From Gamarada debralockiae (lineage: Eukaryota; Ascomycota; Leotiomycetes; Helotiales; Hyphodiscaceae): 25,288 nt of DNA. The stretch is from contig NXFV01001922.1 in assembly GCA_002803225.1 (NCBI GenBank), positions 1 to 25,288 on the forward strand. The letters are read 5' to 3'. Within the stretch, counting starts at the first letter, position 1, and the number at the start of each line of letters is the position of its first letter. Below the pieces are notes generated by a model that did no database searches, was not told the DNA's origin, and saw only the letters and a list, made by a program, of their open reading frames with translations. Position numbers and translations under genes: made by a program. Shown piece after piece: positions 17,852 through 25,288 of the stretch.

Positions 17852-19746
17852 GAGTTCGAATTTATTACCGAAACTGGATTCGCTCGACCGAAAGGGAAAG
17901 TCGCAGCCGCCATCCGCTCTCGAGCAAGGCGAAAGCCGCGAAAGAGTTATAGCCGGAATCAGAGCTCGCTGCCAAGACGCGTGACACCTCAGCTGCATCG
18001 TCCCAAAATCGGATGGGATATAACCAAAGATCTTTCGGGAACGGCGGTTCCTGGCCTATGGGGCCATCTCACACTGAGAGATGCAACCCGCTATATCAAC
18101 CGTAGCCCAACAACCAATTGGTTTGACCCGTTTGATGTGTTACCCATAGACAAATGTGGAAATTCACATTACATACTCGCTCAATGTAAGTCGGGTGTCT
18201 GCAGCCACTTAATTATACTCTTTTCTATAATAATATTAACCCTGCGTCATTGCTGAAGCCACACTACAGCCCAAAATGCTGTGCCTTAAATGCCCCTTGA
18301 CCTCTCGTATCTGAAACCAGATTATATATTACTGGTTTGCTAATCAACAAGTAGACAACGCAATGTTCTACCCCAACGATAACCCGTTCTCGCCTAGACA
18401 GTCCTTCACAAAAGAGGACATCCTCGACTTTTCAATGTCAGATGCCGCAAGTTTACACGTGTTTCTGACTTACGTTGTATGTTCATGGAGGCCTTATGTA
18501 TTCTTGTGTCCACTTCCACGAAAAAGAGGCATACTTTCGTATACTCCCGATCCAAACCAGCTTACCTTAATCCTCCTTAGGAACACTAACTAAGAAATGC
18601 TAACTCCTCGATCTTTCTAGGCTATGAGTATATCCAATCCAGCCAACCCCAGGTTGGTTCTCGATGCGGCTTACCATTTTGGCCAAGCGATTAGTTTGTT
18701 AAACAAAAGAATCGCAAAATCCAGTCCTGAAGTAGTTACAAGTGCAACGATATTTGCTGTTGGCTGTCTAGCCCATGCGGAGGTTGACATTATCTACCCC
18801 TACCTTCTTTTGTAGAAGATCTAATAATAATAGTACTATTAGATAAATAACTCGATTCCTCGTCTCAAAATGCACCTGGATGGCCTTGAAGCTTTGGTAA
18901 AGTTCAAAGGTGGTATTGAATCTCTCAACCACCCCTTTACATTAAGATTCACGCGGTGGTAAGTCTACTCTTGCCTCATTATTAGAAGAATCTCCTCGTT
19001 AACTGCGCCTCGGCAGGGTTGACAACGTATGTTCCATCGCTATAGGCTCTAGACCCCGCTTCGGTTTCGTCAATCCAGCTCCTCATCCGGACCCTACACA
19101 TTGGAAACCTTATATTAACACAGGGATACGATATAGGGTTAGGCTATCTAACCTTACAGGCTTGCAAGAGCTTGCTAAAGAGACGATGGAAGTCTACTGC
19201 ATCCTACGGAACTTAATAGCCGAGAAACAAAGAATGTTAAGCTCATGGAAAATGGGGATCACCAGAGAAGAGTTTGAATCATACTCTGATCAACTTATGT
19301 ATCGACTCGTTAATATTGTACAATACAAAGTCCCCGAACCACCAGCTCCCGAATTACCGAACCACAATGCTCTGATTTTCGGACTATTTGGACACGCAGC
19401 ACTGGCCCATGTAACGACGTTTATCTGCAACCCCGCTCGGCGCGGCTCTGTGCTTGAATTAACGTCGACACGAATACGAGCAAGTTTAGAAGGAATCAAT
19501 ATACGATCTTTTCAGGTAGCATACCCTGAGATGATGCTTTGGATTCTTATGGTGGGAGGGTTGGCGAGCACTGGGACGGACAATCAGGGGTGGTTTGCAA
19601 AACTTTTTTCGGAGTCTTGCCTTGCTGCTGGTATTAACAGGAAGAGTGAGTTGGGGCTATTCTTGTCAGAGTTTCTGTGGAGTGACTCTTATCTTGGTCC
19701 TGTCTGTAAGGAGTTCTGGGATGATTTTTCTGTGGCAATACAGTAA
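17852..19746 (+). CDS. Fungal-specific transcription-factor-domain protein, N-terminus unresolved
   Basis: Five exons join in phase: 17852-18185, 18352-18476, 18621-18782, 18843-18958 and 19017-19746, giving 488 residues plus an unresolved N-terminus. Exon 1 starts after an acceptor GCTAG with a CTAAT branch and reads EFEFITETGFARPKGK, a basic region, and then NWFDPFDVLPID. Later come FYPNDNPFSPRQSF, SDAASLHVFLTY, SATIFAVGCLAHAE, MHLDGLEALVKFKGGIESL, RWVDNVCSIAIGSRPRF and a long helical C-terminus. This is the layout of the fungal regulatory (Fungal_trans_2-like) family, many of which lack a Zn2Cys6 cluster; none is seen here. Introns 2, 4 and 5' signals are good (GTATGT with GCTAAC; GTAAGT with GGCAG). 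Intron 3 uses the poor donor GTTGAC. No stop interrupts the joined reading. A start-proximal frame problem would make it a pseudogene. Target genes are unknown. Confidence 0.72.
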
Positions 19747-20879
19747 GCGAGCATAGAGGCGGCGGGACGTCAAAAGTGCCTGTTGGCTAAAAGGACTCGA
19801 TTGAAGAGCTGTAATCTGCGAGACAAAGAGGAGCTTATATGCATGAATTTACCAAAGTATCCATGCGATTCCATGTGCTCTGTAGCGCCAAGGGGAATTG
19901 TTAGACTGAGTAATCAGTGACTCTGTAGCAGCAGATTTGAGTGAAGTTCAAGCTTTGTGGGGGATGGGGGCAACAAATCAAAAGTGCAGAAGCGAGCGAA
20001 TAACAAACTTCATCTCGGAGAAGTACAAAAGTGGAAGATCGTGTCACGCCACTGAACACAACGGCCCGGAGAAAACCTAATGCAACAACCCCCACATGCT
20101 CTGCATCCCGAGAGTGGAAACGTCTAACTGGTGCGAAGACTCGAAATAGAAGGTTACACAAAGATTCTGCATCGATATTGCTTCTTCCATTTTGCCACGG
20201 AGATAACACGGCTGATGCCGGGTAGGTCATTTATTGGAGCTGTTGGAAAAACTTGACGCCGTTTTGGTCATTAAAAGGGGTCAAGAGAGTGGAAGGATTC
20301 AATTCCCAAGGAATATTTCGATCGCGGCCATCTTTTGATGCTGGAACAGTTCAGTATCGCGACATCCCAAAGTCCCAAACCTGTTGAGATTTTCAGACGG
20401 AAGCAGGTGACCAAGAATCGAGCTGTTGAAGTTCTGGTAGGAACTGGGGAAAACTCATCCCCTTCATTCTTCCACTCCACACCAATATACCAAGACGGAA
20501 GTTAGAACATTTCACCGAGAACCCCTGACCATAAAGCTTGAAAAGACAACTGGCGACCAATAATCACCCGGCCTGCTCCCCATGACCTGTAGGAACCACC
20601 AACCTCGATAGGTGGCTTCCATTCACGGGCAGTGAGCGCGCGACTTCCTCAATAGTTATGAAAGGTAACGCCCTTTCACTCTAAGCTTCCTACCGTGCTA
20701 TCGCCTCATCTTTTCACCTTCCCTTCCCATCACCAAGGGCCTGGGATCAACATCTCCATTCCTTCTGCGCGTGTTGTGCTCACTGATTCTTCATCATTGA
20801 CCCCGAGTTTGAGGCTGGCAAATAGACGCCACGTCAAGCTCAGTTGCCCTCGCCGCCATATTGGCAATCCTTGAATCTC
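19747..20879. other. Intergenic, no supported gene
   Basis: Only short, unconvincing frames occur on both strands. A fragment at about 20738-20860 (PGINISIPSARVVLTDSS) might be the ruined 5' end of the phosphatase relic that follows, but it does not match the family clearly. Confidence 0.4.
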
Positions 20880-22471
20880 CATTCCTGCCAATCCAGGAAC
20901 AACTCTAACCATCTTGGCAAACAGCTCTATGAACTCCCAAGTTCGCCTCACATATGCTGGTAGCACCGGTATGACGGTGTTCTGGAATACCTTCAGCCAA
21001 TTGCCACCCCGAAAGTCAACTACGGATTTGAGCCGCACTTACTTCCATATTGCGCCGAGTCAGATGCCTCTGTGACTTGCCATACTTCTCACGTACAACC
21101 TCGTTGCTTTGACGGAGCTGAAGCCAGATACTGAGTACTACCCACCTCCCGGAGCCATTGCTGAAGGACAACACAACGAGTGCACCGTACAGCTTCCGCA
21201 AGAATAGAGCCCCTGGAGATGGAACGCCATACTCAGCCGCTGTAGCCATTGATGGGTACGATGGGCCCAAGATGGATTGAGCACCACCGCCGGGAAGGGA
21301 GTGATTCCGAACAATGTGCTAGGTCCAAATGACAACACCATCCAATCCCTCGAGGCAGTGATTGATTCGTATGACTTTCTTTGGCAGCGTAATCTCCCTT
21401 CTCCAGACTTCCTAGCAACCAAAAGCTAATTGGGATGTTCAGCTGGCGACATGGCATATGCGGATTACTGGCTGAAAGGAGAAATCGGCGGTTTCCTACC
21501 AAACACCACAATTGCGAATGGCTACTTCGTATTCGAATCCATTCTCAACGAATTCTAGGACGAGATGACGCCCACCACCACCCAGAAAGCATATATGGTT
21601 GACCTAGAAACCACGAAGCGGATTGCGATGCAGGCAGTACCACGGACATGTCGAAGAACATCACGTATGACGGAAGTATCTGCTTGCCTGGCCAGTCCAA
21701 CTACACTGGATTTATCAACCATTTCCGTATGTCGTCGTCAGAAAGTGGTGGGACGGGGAACATCTGGTATTCTTTCGATCATGGCATGGCGCATTATATC
21801 CAGCTTGATACTGAGGCTGTCTAGGGCATGGTTTCATCGGACCCGATGACCCCGGCGGACAAGCTGGTGAGGATTCGGGGCCGTTCAATTCGATTATGAA
21901 TGCGCAGACTACATAGCTGCCGCATGATATGGCATCGATGGACGGGAGCAAGACGCCGTGGGTTATCGTTGTTAGACATAGGCCGTGGTATCTGTCGTAT
22001 GAAAATGTCACAAAGATGATTTGCTGGAGCTGCAAGGATGTCTTTGAACCGCTTTTGCTGGAGTATAGTGAGGACTTTTATATCTCGGGACATGCGCATT
22101 TGTATCGGCGCTCTGCACCGCTGGCAAATGGCGTTATTGATCCGAATGAGTTGACCCTTCGACGCCATGGTATGGTATGTTTCCCCCTCGTTCCACCTGT
22201 CCTTCCTTCCCCATCTCCTTTCCCGATCGACTCCTAGCTAACAAAAAGAACAGTAACCAATGGTGTAGCATGCCACTATGACGGACTTGACGCGCACACA
22301 TCTCTTCCACAGACCTACCAGCGCTTCGGTCTCGATACCTCAGATGGTATCTCTTGTTGGTTGAGACTCACGTTCCACAACTGTACGCATTTGACCCACG
22401 ACTTCGTGGCTACGAAGAACGGGACAGTCTTGGATACGGCGCCTTGGTACAAGAATAGAAGTGTGGAGTGA
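20880..22471 (+). pseudogene. Purple acid phosphatase pseudogene
   Basis: The order of a fungal purple acid phosphatase is clear in shifting plus-strand frames: NSQVRLTYAGSTGMTVFWNT, ELKPDTEYY, GDMAYADYWLKGEIGGF, a PxNHE block, NIWYSFDHGMAHYIQLDTE, GSKTPWVIVVRHRPWY, ICWSCKDVFEPLLLEYSED, FYISGHAHLYRR. The last exon begins at 22254, after an intron with GCTAAC (22170-22253), and reads VTNGVACHYDGLD to LTFHNCTHLTHDFVA, stopping at TGA 22469-22471. The family hydrolyses phosphomonoesters with a dinuclear metal centre and is usually secreted or vacuolar. Damage: GNHE is now RNHE (AGA 21606-21608) with a one-base loss just before it; the Gly of GHRPWY is Arg (AGA 21974-21976); the His expected before GDMAYAD is Cys; stops are seen, for example at 21556-21558 and 21821-21823; and there are several frameshifts near 21010 and 21090. 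The 5' end is uncertain. Confidence 0.88.
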
Positions 22472-22774
22472 CGGAACCGAAGACGAGTTCGAGGAGGGGT
22501 TTGGAGGTGAAGGTTCCGAGACCTTTGGGCTGCAAATAAATATGTGAATACCAGCACATTGGGCATAGAATCATTATAAAGATATGAATTATTCACCCAG
22601 GTTCGAGAAAGAACTCGCCGCACTTCTAGGACGTAAAGGACTCCGCAGACGGACTTTCCAATCGCTGATAGGTTTTGCAGGCATTCAGCTCATCTAACAC
22701 CGTCCTGTAGTCCTCTCATCGTGAGAAAGTTGTTGGCCGTGATGCTTGGTCATCCATTCAAAAACACCCCCAGA
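22472..22774. other. 3' flank of the phosphatase relic, nothing recognised
   Basis: No gene is seen. Composition is normal until about 22760 and then drops abruptly into the AT-rich block at a CACCCCCAGAGGGTGCAC motif, the left edge of the next inverted-repeat element. Confidence 0.4.
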
Positions 22775-23215
22775 GGGTGCACTAGCTGGTACTTAATCGT
22801 CACTAGAACTCACCTACTCTATAAATTAATAACAAACCCACCTTTTATCCAAATACTTTAAATCCCTCAATTATAAACAATTTAAGTAAGCCATTTTAAA
22901 AATTTGTTTTAAGCTCTATTATCCCTATAAGAAAACTTATTAAATATTGAATTTAAAAGTGTGAGAATATTCGCGAATTTAAGTGGGAACACACAACTCT
23001 TATATAATCCCTTAGATAACTTTATAATACTTATGTGAATTTAAAGTTTTAAGCGCTAGATATTATTTTTATACTGTATATTATTTTTAACCCAAATATA
23101 AAGTTCTACTTCTATAGAAATCTATTGAGTATTTTGATTGTGAAAAGAGTGATGAGGTTTCGGCGAAATCGGACAAATTAAGTACCGTTGTTTTAAGAGC
23201 TAAGTCCGTGCACCC
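22775..23215. mobile_element. AT-rich non-autonomous element with nested inverted repeats
   Basis: GGGTGCAC at 22775-22782 is mirrored by GTGCACCC at 23208-23215, and inside these GGTACTTAAT at 22788-22797 is mirrored by ATTAAGTACC at 23177-23186. The roughly 440-bp interior is extremely AT-rich with no coding potential, as expected of a RIP-damaged MITE or a deletion derivative of a DNA transposon. The different spacing of the inner pair on the two sides implies an indel of about 20 bases. Target duplication is not clear. Confidence 0.5.
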
Positions 23216-23230
23216 CCATCTGGAACACCC
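23211..23230. repeat. Stray copy of the Fot1-like terminal repeat motif
   Basis: CACCCCCATCTGGAACACCC matches the outer end of the terminal inverted repeat at 23481 and, in reverse complement, the 17-bp tandem units at 25237-25288. A 249-bp MITE separates it from the next copy. Confidence 0.8.
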
Positions 23231-23231
23231 A

Positions 23232-23480
23232 CTCTACGTCGGGGAAATAAGTGGCCGATATTGGCACCTGCGCAAAACCAAACGCCGTATTTCAGCAATG
23301 ACAAAACTTCCACAAATTTGTATTAAATTTACTGGAACTTGATTTGAGATCTCTAAAGAAGCCAAATTGTCTTCTAGCCAATTTTTAGAAATTTTGTTCT
23401 AGGTTTTGTGGTTGGTCTTTAAGTCTAAAAGTAGGGCTAGGCATATGCCAATACCGGCCACTTATTTCCCCGACGTAGAG
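23232..23480. mobile_element. 249-bp MITE with 34-bp terminal inverted repeats
   Basis: Positions 23232-23265 (starting CTCTACGTCGGGGAAATAAG) are the reverse complement of 23447-23480 with a single A/G mismatch. The interior has no coding capacity. The element sits between two copies of the CACCCCC-ATCTGGAACAC motif, so it inserted into a tandem array at the end of the neighbouring transposon. CACCC occurs on both flanks and may be the target duplication, although one extra A on the left leaves this uncertain. Its termini are nearly undamaged inside a RIP-degraded neighbourhood. Confidence 0.85.
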
Positions 23481-25255
23481 CACCCCCCTATCTGGAACAC
23501 CTAAATTAGGCGAATTTGCAGACCGCTACTTCAATAATATAATTAATAATTAAATCAATTCAAATTTAAATTACTTTATACTTCAAATCCTTAATCTTCA
23601 AGTAATTATAAAATAATATACTAAATAGGATATACTTTTAGCTCTTCATAATATAAAGAATAGGAAGTCAATAAGAAAGGCTTCTTTTGACTAGGGGGTC
23701 CCTCTTACTACCCTACGATATCAGTTCAAAGGGGGTAAGAGCTATGCTATTGTATCTAAAAGTTAATAAAGACTATTAAAAGTACAAAAAGACTACTTAT
23801 CTACTTGGGTTTTGGCCTAAGAAGCTCTAGGTATACCTTTAACCTATAGCCAAATTAAGTAATTTGTTAGCAAGCTTCTTATGATTAAAGGGGACTATAA
23901 CGAGCTAGGAAAACGATAGATAGAAGGCTTCTTATAACGTAATCCTATTTTGCAGACCAAATGAGCTCGGAATATCGATTCGGTCTGTGTTAATAGGGCT
24001 ATAACTACTATAATTAAGGCCTGGTTTTAAAAGCTAGTTTTACTAGCTATTTTAATAATTAAACTTAAAAATCAATAGAATATAGATGAATTAAGTATTA
24101 TAGAAGGCCTTAGAGTAAATAGACTAATAATAAGAAGCTCAAAGAGACGTTCGATTTAAAAGAAACAACTTAGTTCTTGTTCTTAGACTTTATTTATCAA
24201 ATATATCTTAACTACTAAGGGAGCTCTTTATTCCCTTGTAATTTTCAAGGGAAAATCAATTTAATAATAATGGTTTCTACAAGATCTAAGCCCCTATAAA
24301 GGGTAGGAATTTATACCTACTGATAACGTATAAACTTCGGACTCTATAGTAGTAGAATAGCTAGAAAAGGTCTTCTTTCCTTAAACTTATACTCTTGAGC
24401 CTAGGCTATTTATTTTGGATGGCTATAGAAGTTATAAAATAACTGATTTTATATACTTATGCTACAAGAATAATATACACTTGCTATTCTTACTTTTATA
24501 TATATTATATATCTTATAACCTTTAGATTTATTTGTTTTTTTATCTCTTAAAAGTCACTATTGAATAGCTATTAGTTCCTTGGGTCTTTTGACTGATTCT
24601 AGCCTAATTAGGAAGCAAAATTTCCTTGCTTGCTATTATAAGGCTAGAAAAGAAGTTTTATAAGTTAAGATAATTAAGGCTAGGTAGAAAGTAACTAGTT
24701 TATAGCTAAAATTGATAGTAAAACCTCTCTTAAGTCTATTACTTCTTGAGAATAGTAATTTAAAGAAGAATACTCCTTAAGCTATAAAAAGCGTTAATAA
24801 ATACTTGGAAATTAATTCCTTATAAGAAGTTATATCTATACCTTGAAAATCAACTAAAATTAAAGCTTAAGTAGCTAGATATTAGATACTTAAAGATAAT
24901 AACCCTTTTATACAAAGACTCTTGTTTCGAAAGATTATAAAGGGGTTTAAAGAGCAAGAGAGTGTTCTAGTAGATTATAGCCATAGAATAGAGTCCTTGG
25001 AAGTTTAATTAGAGAAGGCTAGGCCTAGAAAACGGAAGAAGGTTAAGACTAGTCCAAATTCCAAGTTTGCGAATATCACTTAGATCAGGGAGGCCTAATT
25101 AGCTGTAGGAGAACCTAGGATTAAAGGAGAAGATGAAGAAGAGGCTAATTAATTTGATTCTACTTTAGATTGTATTTTAATTGAGTAGTTATTTAACTAG
25201 AATTATTTTGGTTGTTTGATATTCGTCTAATTTGGGTGTTCCAGATGGGGGGGTG
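23481..25255 (+). mobile_element. Fot1/pogo-type DNA transposon, RIP-degraded, ~1.78 kb
   Basis: Terminal inverted repeats of 29 bp at 23481-23509 and 25227-25255 match at 27 positions; both differences are T on the left arm where the right-arm complement has C, as RIP would give. Between them lies a decayed transposase on the plus strand. The length of about 1.8 kb is right for an autonomous Fot1-like element. A TA target duplication cannot be seen because terminal-repeat copies lie outside both ends. The interior is very AT-rich and TpA-rich. Confidence 0.85.
23740..25150 (+). pseudogene. Degraded Fot1/pogo DDE transposase
   Basis: Frames broken by many TAG, TAA and TGA codons still show pogo-type landmarks. 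An N-terminal helix-turn-helix/CENP-B-like part includes RNPILQTK then ARNIDSV (about 23938-23990). It is followed by IIKAWF, a catalytic-core segment SLVIFKGKSI, then TDNV and the second-Asp block RLFILDGYRSYKITDF (Asp codon 24418-24420). Next come LCYKNNIHLLFLLLY and PLDLFVFLSLKSHY, corresponding to the usual LPPHTSH-LQPLD-VF-LK stretch with substitutions consistent with C-to-T decay. A charged coiled-coil tail with RKRKKVKTSPNSKFANI comes near 25030-25080. The protein would cut and paste the element by its DDE triad; it is certainly non-functional here. Confidence 0.82.
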
Positions 25256-25288
25256 TTCCAGATGGGGGGGTGTTCCAGATGGGGGGGT
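25237..25288. repeat. 17-bp tandem array made of the transposon end, truncated by window
   Basis: TGTTCCAGATGGGGGGG begins at 25237, 25254 and 25271 with a 17-bp period and no mismatches, and the window ends inside or just after the third copy. Each unit equals the outer part of the element's terminal inverted repeat, so the terminus itself has been amplified. Total copy number is unknown. Confidence 0.95.

Noticed and set aside
1..25288. CRISPR array, tRNA or rRNA genes, bacterial operons
   Set aside because: Introns, fungal gene families and RIP-like AT blocks show a fungal nuclear context. No regularly spaced repeats with unique spacers and no cloverleaf-like or rRNA-like sequence was noticed by eye; a tRNAscan or Rfam search was not possible.

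Overview
The window looks like nuclear DNA of a filamentous ascomycete (Pezizomycotina). Introns are short GT-AG introns with CTRAC-like branch sites. The recognisable families are fungal: a Git3/cAMP-receptor-like GPCR, a fungal rhodopsin-like 7TM protein, a fungal-specific transcription-factor domain, a P450 and a purple acid phosphatase. Gene-like DNA of mixed base composition is bounded on both sides by very AT-rich, TpA-rich blocks typical of repeats mutated by RIP. Species cannot be told from sequence alone.

Layout. 1-880: a 126-bp foldback palindrome with TA flanks, then an AT-rich block. 900-7000: a gene graveyard. Plus-strand frames, several rich in coiled coil, are broken by TAG/TGA stops (mostly explicable as CAG or CGA mutated C to T) and by frameshifts. 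A 218-bp solo LTR with a perfect 5-bp target duplication sits inside one of these frames. 7000-9825: mostly non-coding or unresolved, with one weak spliced gene candidate at 8052-8686. 9826-11231: an intact two-exon GPCR gene. 11395-11824 (minus): a three-exon gene for a 98-residue cysteine-rich secreted protein, convergent with the GPCR. 12431-12880: a possible spliced short gene. 13353-14959: a dead P450 whose heme-ligand cysteine codon is now tyrosine. 15161-16328 (minus): an intact three-exon 7TM rhodopsin-like protein. 17852-19746: a five-exon fungal transcription-factor-domain protein with unresolved N-terminus. 20880-22471: a dead purple acid phosphatase with damaged metal-site motifs. 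22775-25288: nested transposons, namely a ~440-bp AT-rich inverted-repeat element, a 249-bp MITE, and a ~1.78-kb Fot1/pogo-type element with 29-bp terminal inverted repeats. Its right end runs into a 17-bp tandem array cut by the window end.

The impression is an accessory or repeat-edge compartment. Four apparently intact genes (two membrane receptors, a small secreted cysteine-rich protein, a regulator-like protein) survive among several genes inactivated by C-to-T type mutation and small indels. No operon or joint pathway can be shown. The clearest candidate for something undescribed is the cysteine-rich secreted protein with its unusual tandem splice donor. The clearest structural novelty is the amplified terminal repeat of the Fot1-like element with a MITE nested in it.
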